Shown piece by piece: positions 1-6,292 of a stretch of 11,222 bases of DNA (its first letter is position 1; each line of letters starts with the position of its first letter). Source of the DNA: Solirubrobacteraceae bacterium. Its GTDB lineage: Bacteria > Actinomycetota > Thermoleophilia > Solirubrobacterales > Solirubrobacteraceae. Location of the stretch: NCBI GenBank assembly GCA_019683665.1, contig JADGIB010000101.1:1-11222 (forward strand), given 5' to 3'. A model generated the notes under the pieces. The model saw only the letters and a program-made list of their open reading frames with translations, did not search any database and was not told where the DNA came from. The position numbers and the translations under genes are program-made.

Positions 1-148
1 CGCCCGCCTGGCCGCCGACCCCGCCGAGCGCGCCCGCCTGGCGGAGGCGGCCCGGGCCCGGGCCGCCTCGCGGTTCTCGGTGCCGCGCTTCCTGCAGCGG
101 ATGGGCGCGATCTACGCGGCGGTCGCCGCCGGCTCGCCGCTGCCGTAG
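1..148 (+). CDS. Glycosyltransferase, C-terminal fragment (family 4-like)
   Basis: Only the last 48 codons are present; the gene begins left of the window. The open frame (codons starting at position 2) runs to a TAG at 146-148. The visible peptide has repeated Ala/Arg-rich helical turns (ADPAERARLAEAARARAASR), then FSVPRFLQRMGAIYAAV. This is the usual end of a group 1 (GT4, GT-B fold) glycosyltransferase: a helix of 'LAEAARARAxxRFS' type followed by a last helix that packs back on the N-terminal domain. The rest of the window's left half also carries sugar-transfer genes, which fits. Its last 37 bp overlap the 3' end of the converging DoxX gene. Donor and acceptor cannot be judged from the tail. 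The family call is inferred from a short, low-complexity piece. Confidence 0.6.
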   Translation, partial: ARLAADPAERARLAEAARARAASRFSVPRFLQRMGAIYAAVAAGSPLP

Positions 149-693
149 CCGGTGACCGGCCCGGCGCCGTCCTCGGGGCGGCGCCCGCCGCCGGGCGGCA
201 CCTGCCGCTCGGCGTGCTCGCGGCGGCCCAGCGCCATCGCCCCGAACGCGCCGGCCGCCCCCGCGCCGACCGCGGCCAGCGCGACGAGCGGCCCGTGCCC
301 CTCGCGGCGCCCGAGCGCGAGCATCCCCGGCCCCTCGTCGACGAGGACGGCCAGCGCGGCGATGAGGACGAGGTTGAACTCGTAGCCGCCGTCGGCGTTG
401 AAGACGCCCTTGTCCTTGTGGACGGTCCAGATCGCCGTCGTCATCGTGCCCGTCAGCGCCGTCGCCGCCGCGGGCGTCGCGACCCCGGCCGCGAGCGCGG
501 CGCCGCCGCCGAGCTCCGACAGCCCGGCCGCGAGCGCGTTGCGCTTCCCGGGCGCGAGCTGCAGGTGCTCCTCGAAGAACCGCCCGGTCGCCTCCAGCCC
601 GTTGCCGCCGAACGCGCCGAAGAGCTTCTGCGCGCCGTGGGCCATGAACAGCCCGCCGACGAGCCAGCGCAGGAGCGCGAGTCCCAGCCGCAT
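112..693 (-). CDS. DoxX family integral membrane protein
   Basis: This 193-residue protein starts at ATG 693-691 behind a good Shine-Dalgarno. It begins with an amphipathic, then hydrophobic stretch containing HGAQKLFGAFGG (residues 19-30), the signature of DoxX/DoxD-like membrane proteins. Hydrophobic segments follow at about 52-71, 72-92, 104-118 and 133-154, with YEFNLVLIAALAVLV in the fourth. DoxX proteins are small polytopic proteins; some are tied to thiosulfate:quinone oxidoreductase or to a membrane oxidoreductase complex in actinobacteria, but most have no assigned role, and nothing here narrows it. The core family is about 130-150 residues. The extra C-terminal hydrophobic helix and Gly/Pro/Arg-rich tail (about 155-193) are additional, and that tail is encoded where the gene overlaps the converging glycosyltransferase. 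It lies 69 bp downstream of the GT2 gene on the same strand, so it may be its own unit or the operon's last gene. Confidence 0.85.
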   Translation of the reverse strand: MRLGLALLRWLVGGLFMAHGAQKLFGAFGGNGLEATGRFFEEHLQLAPGKRNALAAGLSELGGGAALAAGVATPAAATALTGTMTTAIWTVHKDKGVFNADGGYEFNLVLIAALAVLVDEGPGMLALGRREGHGPLVALAAVGAGAAGAFGAMALGRREHAERQVPPGGGRRPEDGAGPVTGYGSGEPAATAA

Positions 694-697
694 GATG

Positions 698-705
698 CAC
701 CTCCC
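698..705 (-). promoter_or_regulatory. Ribosome binding site of the DoxX gene
   Basis: On the minus strand the sequence reads GGGAGGTG, four bases before the ATG at 693-691. It is a near-perfect anti-16S match and fixes the start. It contrasts with the upstream polysaccharide genes on the same strand, which lack a visible Shine-Dalgarno. Confidence 0.75.
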
Positions 706-762
706 TGTTCGTGTCGCCGATTCCGCTGCGGTCTGCCCGCCGGGCGCGGCGGCGAATCGTCG

Positions 763-1551
763 TCAGGGGGCCTGGCCGAGCCGGCGCCGGCGCGCGCGCT
801 TGAGCGCCGTCGGCGTCGCCAGCGACAGCAGCGGCGCGGCGAGGCCGGTCGCGCCGCGCAGCGTCCGCCGCCGGCGCAGGGCGCGCAGCCGGATCACGAC
901 CGCCTCCCGGGTCTGCGCCCGCTCGGCCCGCGCCGCGACGTTCGCGCCGCCCATGACCCGGGTCGCGAGGACCTCGTCGAGGGCGCGGACCTCCCAGCGC
1001 TCGGCGAGCCTCAGCCACAGGTCGTACTCGGTCGCGTAGCGGTAGCGCGGGTCGTAGCCGCCGACGGCGAGGACGGCGTCGCGCCGGAACGCCGCGCAGC
1101 CGTTCGGGATCGGGTTGAAGCGCATGAGCACCGGGCGCACGTCCCCGGCCGCGAACGAGGTGCGCGGGACGAGCTCGCGGCCCTCGGCGTCGACCTCGCG
1201 CATCCGGCTGCCGACGACCGCGACCGCCGGCGACGCGCGCAGCGCCTCGAGCTGGCGCTCCAGCCGGTGCGGCTCCGACCAGTCGTCGGCGTCCTGGACG
1301 GCGACGATCGGGGCGCGCGCGGCCTCGATCCCGGCGTTCAGCGACCGGGCGATCCCGACGTTGCGGCCCATCTCCAGCACCCGCACGCGCGGGTCGCCGG
1401 TCGCGCGGGCGATCGCGGCCGAGTCGTCGGAGGACCCGTCGTCGACGACGATCAGCTCCAGGTCGGCGACCGTCTGCCCGAGGATCGCGTCGATCGCGCG
1501 GCGCAGGGTCGCCGCGCTGTTGTACGCGCCGATGAGGACGCTGACCCTCAT
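763..1551 (-). CDS. Family 2 glycosyltransferase (GT-A fold)
   Basis: A 262-residue cytoplasmic enzyme expected to transfer a sugar from a nucleotide-sugar donor to a growing lipid-linked or surface glycan. The fold is clear: MRVSVLIGAYNSAATL at the N-terminus, the nucleotide-binding VVDDGSSDDS at 35-44, NVGIARSLNAGI near 64-75, and the metal-binding DXD equivalent QDADDWS at 86-92. Acceptor-side NGCAAFRRDAVLAVGGYDP lies near 150-168 and EYDLWLR at 175-181, whose acidic residue is a candidate catalytic base. No transmembrane segment is seen; the last 50 residues are very Arg-rich and may contact the membrane. The frame is open further upstream to 1797, but that extension is low-complexity Arg-rich sequence inside the upstream gene. 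The ATG at 1551 opens directly into the family's first beta strand and forms an ATGA overlap with the upstream GT4 stop, so it was chosen and implies translational coupling. Sugar specificity is unknown. Confidence 0.9.
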   Translation of the reverse strand: MRVSVLIGAYNSAATLRRAIDAILGQTVADLELIVVDDGSSDDSAAIARATGDPRVRVLEMGRNVGIARSLNAGIEAARAPIVAVQDADDWSEPHRLERQLEALRASPAVAVVGSRMREVDAEGRELVPRTSFAAGDVRPVLMRFNPIPNGCAAFRRDAVLAVGGYDPRYRYATEYDLWLRLAERWEVRALDEVLATRVMGGANVAARAERAQTREAVVIRLRALRRRRTLRGATGLAAPLLSLATPTALKRARRRRLGQAP

Positions 1552-2696
1552 CGGCGCCGCGCGTAGATCTCGGCGACCTGCTCGACCGACCGCGCGAGCG
1601 CGACCCGCGGCGCGTTGCGCCGGAACCAGTTCGCCGTCGACTCGCGCAGCGCCCGGCCCTGCTCGTGGATCTCGAGGATCGCGGCGGCGAGGTCCTCGGG
1701 CGAGGTCGAGGGGGCGACGATCCCGTTCTCGCCGTCGTCGACGAGCTCGGTCGCGGCGTTGTCGGGGTCGGCGACGACGACGCTCGGCGTCCCCCACGAG
1801 GCGGCCTCGACGACGACCATCCCGTAGCCCTCGCGGCGCGACGGCAGGACCATGCAGAGCGCGTGCGCCATCGTCTCGTCGATCCGCTCGCCGTCGACGA
1901 ACCCGGGCAGCTCGATGACGTCCTCCAGCCCGCGCTCGCGCACGAGGCGCTGGACCTTCCCGCGCTCGGGCCCGTCGCCGAAGATGACGCAGCGCAGCTC
2001 CGGCAGCCGCTCACGGGCGCGCTCGATCGCCGGGACGAGGTCGGGGACGCGCTTCTCGGGGATGTGGCGCCCGGCGAACATGACGAGCGGGATCGACTCG
2101 GTCACCTCGCTCTGCGTGTGCGAGCCGGTGTAGAGGCCGCTGAGGACGGTGACCGGGTCGCGGATGCCCTCCTCGCGGCAGCGCTCGGCCGTCATCCGCG
2201 CGAAGCAGAACGCGCGCTGGCGGATCTTCAGGCACAGCCGCTGGACCGCCCAGCCGACGAAGCCCTGCACGCGCCCGAGGTACTCGGTCCAGTAGGCGCG
2301 CGTCCACACCTCGTGCCAGTCGACGAACAGCGAGAAGCCGTGGACGCGGCGGGCGACGGCGGCGGCGATGACGCTGAAGTACGGGAACGCCGCCGTGTGG
2401 ACGATGTCGTAGCGGCGGCCGTGGACGAGCAGGTGCCAGAGGACGCCGAGCCCGAAGACGATCGGGGGCAGGATCCGGCGCCGCCCGCCCTCGGTGTAGA
2501 GCGCCATCGCCGGGGTCACGGCGATGACGTTCACGCCGGGCACGCCGGCGTCCTCGCCCTTCGGCCACTGGCGGCGCGTCAGGTAGGTCACCTCGTGGCC
2601 GGCCTCGGCCAGGCGCTCGCCCAGGTTGCGGTACCAGCGCTCCGCCCCGCCGATCGTGTGCGGGTAGATGCAGTCGTAGACGAGGCAGATGCGCAT
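1548..2696 (-). CDS. Family 4 (group 1) glycosyltransferase, GT-B fold
   Basis: A 382-residue, full-length retaining glycosyltransferase. The N-terminal acceptor domain opens with MRICLVYDCIYPHTIGGAERW, whose glycine-rich GGAERWYRNL (16-25) is typical of GT4 enzymes. The C-terminal donor domain has VMFAGRHIPEKR (205-216), FGDGPERGK (239-247), ELPGFVDGE (262-270) and the EX7E motif, with Glu289 and Glu297 flanking GYGMVVV. These are the residues that bind the nucleotide-sugar. The protein should act at the inner face of the membrane in polysaccharide or glycolipid assembly. It is the third gene of the minus-strand operon: 27 bp after the bitopic membrane protein gene (same reading frame) and overlapping the next GT2 by 4 bp. 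The ATG at 2696 is the only possible start, because the nine codons between it and the upstream stop hold no ATG, GTG or TTG. No purine-rich ribosome binding site precedes it. Confidence 0.92.
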   Translation of the reverse strand: MRICLVYDCIYPHTIGGAERWYRNLGERLAEAGHEVTYLTRRQWPKGEDAGVPGVNVIAVTPAMALYTEGGRRRILPPIVFGLGVLWHLLVHGRRYDIVHTAAFPYFSVIAAAVARRVHGFSLFVDWHEVWTRAYWTEYLGRVQGFVGWAVQRLCLKIRQRAFCFARMTAERCREEGIRDPVTVLSGLYTGSHTQSEVTESIPLVMFAGRHIPEKRVPDLVPAIERARERLPELRCVIFGDGPERGKVQRLVRERGLEDVIELPGFVDGERIDETMAHALCMVLPSRREGYGMVVVEAASWGTPSVVVADPDNAATELVDDGENGIVAPSTSPEDLAAAILEIHEQGRALRESTANWFRRNAPRVALARSVEQVAEIYARRR

Positions 2697-2723
2697 CGCG
2701 GGCGGGGAGAGGGTAGTGGCCGG
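2697..2723 (-). other. Nine-codon, same-frame junction without ribosome binding site
   Basis: This spacer separates two operon genes that lie in the same reading frame. On the minus strand it reads as pyrimidine-rich sequence (CCCTCTCCCC) with no Shine-Dalgarno and no start codon other than the downstream ATG. Translation of the GT4 gene therefore probably depends on ribosomes that have just terminated at 2726-2724. Confidence 0.5.
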
Positions 2724-3416
2724 CTACTCGCCGGTCTCCTCGCGCAGGGACCGCAGGACGGCGTAGACGGCCGCGGCCGGGACGCCGACCGCGACGACCG
2801 CGAGCAGCAGCCCGAGCGACAGCCAGCCGGCCGGCGCCGGCCAGAACGCGGCGGCGCGCTCGAGCACCTCGCGGGCGTGCGAGAGGGGCGAGCGCGGCCC
2901 GCCGGTGAGGACGGCGAGCCCCATCCGGGCGTCGATCTCGCGCCCGTCGACGCGGGTCGGGCTGCGCGTCTTCACGCGCGGCTCCTCGGAGCCGGCGAGG
3001 ATCGCCGTCCGCCCCGGCTCGGCGCTCTGGACGCACACGGTCGCCAGCACCTCCCGCGGCGGCGGCTCGATGCGCGTGTCGTAGACGCCGTCGGCGCCGC
3101 CGCCGGGCAGGTCGGTGCGCTCGGGCGACAGGGCGGTCGTCGACCAGCCGTCGGCCCGGGCGGTCACCCGCAGGCGCGGCACGTCGGGGGTCGGCGACCC
3201 GCTCCACGTGCGGATCACCCGCGACCGCGGCGTCAGCACGACGTCCTGCTGGCAGGCCGCCGCGCCGCGGCGCAGCTCGATCGGCGTCGCCTCGAGGATC
3301 GGCGGCGGGGTGGCGACGAACTCGAGCGCCGGGCGGTCGCGCACGGCCAGGCGCCCGAGCGCGAGCGCGGCGACGAGCAGGACCGCGGCCATGACGACGA
3401 TCGCGACCCTACGCAT
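2724..3416 (-). CDS. Bitopic membrane protein of unknown function in the polysaccharide operon
   Basis: The family of this 230-residue protein is not recognised. An uncleaved signal anchor or signal peptide lies at about residues 4-24 (VAIVVMAAVLLVAALALG). It is followed by a roughly 170-residue polar, beta-rich region predicted to be extracytoplasmic and containing the only two cysteines (Cys55 and Cys128), which could form a disulfide. A second hydrophobic helix sits at about 196-219 (WLSLGLLLAVVAVGVPAAAVYAV), then a short charged tail ending EETGE. This layout suits an accessory subunit displayed outside the membrane, perhaps a partner of the GT-C protein encoded just upstream. The ATG at 3416 overlaps the upstream stop by 8 bp (minus strand ATGCGTAG), which argues for coupled synthesis. 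No catalytic motif is visible. Confidence 0.75.
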   Translation of the reverse strand: MRRVAIVVMAAVLLVAALALGRLAVRDRPALEFVATPPPILEATPIELRRGAAACQQDVVLTPRSRVIRTWSGSPTPDVPRLRVTARADGWSTTALSPERTDLPGGGADGVYDTRIEPPPREVLATVCVQSAEPGRTAILAGSEEPRVKTRSPTRVDGREIDARMGLAVLTGGPRSPLSHAREVLERAAAFWPAPAGWLSLGLLLAVVAVGVPAAAVYAVLRSLREETGE

Positions 3417-4953
3417 CGAACCGCACCACCGTGAGCGCGACGCCGCCGACCGACAGCGCGGCCGCCAGCGCGAGGATCCCGGCGCCCAGCCCGGCGCGCA
3501 CGCGGCCGGGGAGCACGTCGACGACGAAGGCGACGGTCGCCCCGAGCACGGCGACGACCGGCAGCAGGTAGCGGCCGGCCAGCAGGTGCGCCGCCTCCGG
3601 CCCGTTGAGGTCCTGCCAGGCGGCGAGGTGCAGGAGCGCCATGAGCGAGAGGAGGAAGGCGGCGAGCACCGCGACCTGGGCGAGGTGGGCGCGCACGACC
3701 TCCCAGCGGCGGGCGACCGCCCCGATGAGCACGACGAGGCCGAGGCCCTGGAGGACCTGCATGAGCCGGTAGACCGCGTCCGGGTACTTGACCTCCAGCG
3801 ACGCGAACGCGCCGGTCAGGAACTGCTCGACGAACAGCTGGCGGTAGCCGAACAGGCCCTCGCCGGGGGCGGGGGTCATGTTCGTCATCGGCGAGAAGTA
3901 GAACTGCCAGACGTACTCGACGAAGCCGCTGAGGTCGTTGAGGCCGCTCTCGCTCGAGCCGGTCAGCTCCCCGGTGAGGCTCGTGTCGCCCGCGTGCGCG
4001 TTCGAGTAGGCGCCGGCGGCGACGACCGCGACGGCGATGAGCGCGATCCCGGCCGCCGCCCCGAGCGCCCGGGCGCGGACCGGGACCGGGCTGCCGCGGC
4101 CGCGCCACAGGGCGAGCGCGCCGGCGACGAGCACGGCGGGGACGAGTGCGAGGCCGCGGCCGTGGGCGAGGACGCCGATCCCGGCGAGCGCGCCGAGGCC
4201 GGCGAGGACCGCGGGCCGCGGGCCGAGCCGCAGCGCGGCGAGCGCGAGCGCGACGGCGGCGGTCGACGTCGCCATGAGCAGGTTGTCCGGGTTGACGATC
4301 CCGGACATGAACGTCGCCATCGGCAGCAGCGCGACGGCGCCGGTGCCGACGGTCTGGGCGAAGCGGGGCGCGGGCCGGCGGCGGAACAGCTCGCCGATCG
4401 CCAGCCAGGCGCAGACGATCGTCACCCACAGCAGCGGCAGGTTCGCCAGGCGCATCGCCAGCAGCCGGGCCGGCAGCGAGAACCCGCTCGCGACCGTGTA
4501 GGCGACCGCCTCGTAGGCGTAGTAGAGCGGCGGGTTCTGGCCGACCGGGTTCGGCCCGGCGCCGTCGTCGCGGCGCAGGTCGCCCTCGACGCGGTCCCAC
4601 GCGTCGCGCTCGACCTGCGACCAGCCGGGGCGCGCCGTGTCGACCCCGGTCAGCGGCTCGAGGTTGTGCCAGCGGATGAACGCCCGCAGCTCCTGGGACT
4701 CGGCGCGGCCGCCGGTCAGGCCGACGCTCGGCCCGTCGCCGGTCTCGGCCAGGTGCTGGACGTAGGCGACGTGGCCGGTCTCGTCGGCGCCCTGCAGCGC
4801 CGGGGTGAACAGCGCCCAGGCGACGGACAGGACGGTGGCGGCTGCGAGCAGCGCGGCGAGGGGGCGCGGGACGGCGCGCACCGCGGTCAGGACGGAGGCC
4901 CTCGGCGTCGGGCCGGGCGGCGCCTCCCCGGCCGTGGCGTGCTCGAGCGTCAT
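3409..4953 (-). CDS. Polytopic GT-C/DUF2142-like membrane protein
   Basis: A 514-residue membrane protein. After a Pro/Ala-rich cytoplasmic start, the first membrane helix spans about 31-50 and leads into PALQGADETGHVAYVQHLAETG. The acidic pair Asp57-Glu58 in this first outer loop is in the position of the metal/acid motif of GT-C glycosyltransferases (PMT/ArnT type) and of DUF2142 proteins. NPPLYYAYE at 140-148 is another GT-C landmark, and NPDNLLMATS lies in a later loop. About ten further hydrophobic segments run to the C-terminus. Such proteins use polyprenyl-phosphate-linked sugars as donors and glycosylate envelope lipids, glycans or proteins on the outer side; which one here is unknown. 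It is the first gene of the minus-strand operon. The ATG at 4953 has no Shine-Dalgarno, and an in-frame stop at 4986-4984 limits any extension to codons without ATG or GTG. A further internal GTG at codon 25 is possible but less likely. Confidence 0.8.
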   Translation of the reverse strand: MTLEHATAGEAPPGPTPRASVLTAVRAVPRPLAALLAAATVLSVAWALFTPALQGADETGHVAYVQHLAETGDGPSVGLTGGRAESQELRAFIRWHNLEPLTGVDTARPGWSQVERDAWDRVEGDLRRDDGAGPNPVGQNPPLYYAYEAVAYTVASGFSLPARLLAMRLANLPLLWVTIVCAWLAIGELFRRRPAPRFAQTVGTGAVALLPMATFMSGIVNPDNLLMATSTAAVALALAALRLGPRPAVLAGLGALAGIGVLAHGRGLALVPAVLVAGALALWRGRGSPVPVRARALGAAAGIALIAVAVVAAGAYSNAHAGDTSLTGELTGSSESGLNDLSGFVEYVWQFYFSPMTNMTPAPGEGLFGYRQLFVEQFLTGAFASLEVKYPDAVYRLMQVLQGLGLVVLIGAVARRWEVVRAHLAQVAVLAAFLLSLMALLHLAAWQDLNGPEAAHLLAGRYLLPVVAVLGATVAFVVDVLPGRVRAGLGAGILALAAALSVGGVALTVVRFDA

Positions 4954-5053
4954 CGACGCGCCGGAGGCTAGCCGCGCCAGCCACTACAGTGTCGGGCGCG
5001 CCAGGGGCATTGCGCGCGACATTCGCCGTCGCCGCGCGTTCACTGGATTACGG
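4954..5053. promoter_or_regulatory. Divergent intergenic region between the GT-C operon and the membrane GT2
   Basis: These 100 bp must hold promoters for both directions. A small inverted repeat CACT-AC-AGTG lies at 4982-4991 and overlaps a weak minus-strand -10-like hexamer TGTAGT (4/6 to consensus), but no fitting -35 is seen. On the plus strand TTGCGC at 5010-5015 has no -10 at proper spacing. The 3' end (CACTGGATTACGG before the ATG) gives only a weak GGA as ribosome binding site. Promoter positions are not claimed. Confidence 0.4.
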
Positions 5054-6244
5054 ATGAGCACGATCGAGACACCCGCGACGCGGTCTCCGGACGACGCGGT
5101 GCAGACGCCGCGCGTGTCGGTCGTGATCCCGTGCCTCAACGAGGCCGAGAACATCGAGGAGTGCGTGCGGCGCGCCCGCGAGGCGCTGGACCGCAACGGG
5201 ATCTCCGGCGAGGTGATCGTCGCCGACAACGACTCCGACGACGGCTCGGCCGAGCTGGCGGCCGCCGCCGGCGCGCGGGTGGTGCACGAGCCGCGCCGCG
5301 GCTACGGCTCGGCGTACATGGCCGGGTTCGCCGCCGCCCGCGGCGAGTACATCGTCATGGGCGACGCCGACCTCACGTACGACTTCAACGAGATCCCGCG
5401 GTTCGTCGCCGAGCTCGACAAGGGCGCCCAGCTCGTCATGGGCGACCGGATGGACAACATCCACCCGGGCGCGATGCCGTGGCTGCACCGCTACGTCGGC
5501 AACCCGGTGCTGACCGGCATCCTCAACCTCTTCTTCCGCACCGGCGTGTCCGACGCGCACTGCGGGATGCGCGGCTTCCGGCGCGACATCCTGCCGATCC
5601 TCGACCTGCGCACGACCGGGATGGAGTTCGCCTCCGAGATGGTGATCCGGGCCTCGAAGGAGAACCTCGTGATCACCGAGTTCCCGATCGAGTACCACCC
5701 GCGCGGCGGCGAGTCGAAGCTGTCGAGCTTCCGCGACGGCTGGCGCCACCTGCGCTTCCTGCTCGTCCACTCGCCGACGCACCTGTTCGTCATCCCGGGC
5801 CTGTTCCTGTTCGGCCTGGGCCTGATCCTCGCGCTGCTCGTCCTCGCGCAGATCCCGCTGTTCGGCCGCGACTGGCAGATGCACGCGCTGATCGGCGCCT
5901 CGCTGCTGCTCATCGCCGGCACGCAGGTCCTGTCGCTCGGCCTGTGCGCGCACGCCTACGGCACGTACTTCATGGGCGAGAAGGACCCGTGGTTCGACCG
6001 GATGCGCGCCCGCTTCCGGCTCGAGCACGGCCTCCTGCTCGGGTGCGCGACGCTGCTCGTCGGCGTCGTCATCGTCGGGATCATCCTCGTGCCGTGGATC
6101 GGCGGCGGCTTCGGCGAGCTCGGCAACGAGCGGGCCGCGCTCGTCGGCGCGACGCTCATCATCATCGGCCTGCAGGTGATCTTCTCGTCGTTCCTGCTGT
6201 CGATCCTCGGCCTGCGACGCACCGACGGCGCGAACAGCCGCTAG
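5054..6244 (+). CDS. Membrane-bound family 2 glycosyltransferase (polyprenyl-phosphate sugar synthase type)
   Basis: A 396-residue enzyme with a cytoplasmic GT-A domain and a membrane C-terminus. The catalytic part shows VSVVIPCLNEAENIEE (21-36), the nucleotide site ADNDSDDGS (57-65), GYGSAYMAGFAAARGEY (83-99), the DXD motif GDADLTYD (103-110) and SDAHCGMRGFRR (166-177). These are hallmarks of the dolichol/polyprenyl-phosphate mannose or glucose synthase branch. Four hydrophobic segments follow at about 243-270, 278-305, 328-352 and 362-388. Family enzymes move a hexose from a nucleotide donor to polyprenyl phosphate, making the donor for GT-C enzymes; a direct glycolipid role cannot be excluded. 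The frame stays open upstream to 4805, but that part lies inside the GT-C gene on the other strand and has no family similarity. The ATG at 5054 starts just before the first beta strand. The gene is divergent from the GT-C operon, which suggests a donor-maker and donor-user pair. Confidence 0.9.
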   Translation: MSTIETPATRSPDDAVQTPRVSVVIPCLNEAENIEECVRRAREALDRNGISGEVIVADNDSDDGSAELAAAAGARVVHEPRRGYGSAYMAGFAAARGEYIVMGDADLTYDFNEIPRFVAELDKGAQLVMGDRMDNIHPGAMPWLHRYVGNPVLTGILNLFFRTGVSDAHCGMRGFRRDILPILDLRTTGMEFASEMVIRASKENLVITEFPIEYHPRGGESKLSSFRDGWRHLRFLLVHSPTHLFVIPGLFLFGLGLILALLVLAQIPLFGRDWQMHALIGASLLLIAGTQVLSLGLCAHAYGTYFMGEKDPWFDRMRARFRLEHGLLLGCATLLVGVVIVGIILVPWIGGGFGELGNERAALVGATLIIIGLQVIFSSFLLSILGLRRTDGANSR

Positions 6245-6251
6245 ACGAAGA

Positions 6252-6276
6252 ACCGGTCCCCGAGACGGCCGGTCTC
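6252..6276 (+). terminator. Possible weak hairpin after the GT2 gene
   Basis: Two mutually exclusive GC stems can form just after the TAG: ACCGG (6252-6256) with CCGGT (6269-6273), or GAGAC (6262-6266) with GTCTC (6272-6276, five-base loop). No U-tract follows, so this is at best a weak or factor-dependent terminator. It may merely be chance pairing in GC-rich DNA. Confidence 0.25.
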
Positions 6277-6279
6277 ATC

Positions 6280-6286
6280 TATATAT
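6280..6286 (+). promoter_or_regulatory. -10-like TATATAT element for a leaderless SGNH hydrolase transcript
   Basis: TATATAT is a strikingly AT-rich island in this sequence. As a -10 hexamer TATATA (6280-6285, 4/6 to consensus) it leaves seven bases before the GTG at 6293, which is the -10 to +1 distance. Transcription would then begin at or next to the start codon, giving a leaderless mRNA, a common arrangement in actinobacteria. No -35 is seen around 6257-6262. Confidence 0.45.
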
Positions 6287-6292
6287 GGGCGG

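Noticed and set aside
736..753. GC stem (CCGCC/GGCGG) between the GT2 and DoxX genes as a terminator
   Set aside because: It has only five base pairs, no U-tract, and lies in sequence where such stems are expected by chance.
214..1566. Long plus-strand open frame of 450 codons opposite the DoxX and GT2 genes
   Set aside because: It is Arg/Ala/Pro/Asp-rich without any domain. It lies antisense to clear DoxX and glycosyltransferase genes, as expected in GC-rich DNA where stops are rare.
1552..1797. N-terminal extension of the GT2 at 763-1551
   Set aside because: It is Arg-rich low-complexity sequence overlapping the GT4 C-terminal domain; the ATGA junction at 1551-1548 is the natural start.
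1665..4971. Long plus-strand open frames (589 and 618 codons) across the polysaccharide operon
   Set aside because: They are low-complexity, repetitive in charged residues, and antisense to genes with intact motifs, so they are shadows.
4805..5053. N-terminal extension of the membrane GT2 by 83 codons
   Set aside because: The extension lies inside the divergent GT-C gene, lacks family similarity, and the ATG at 5054 precedes the first conserved strand.
5048..6028. Minus-strand frame antisense to the membrane GT2
   Set aside because: It is His/Arg/Glu/Val-rich with no domain. The plus strand carries a complete GT2 with membrane helices.
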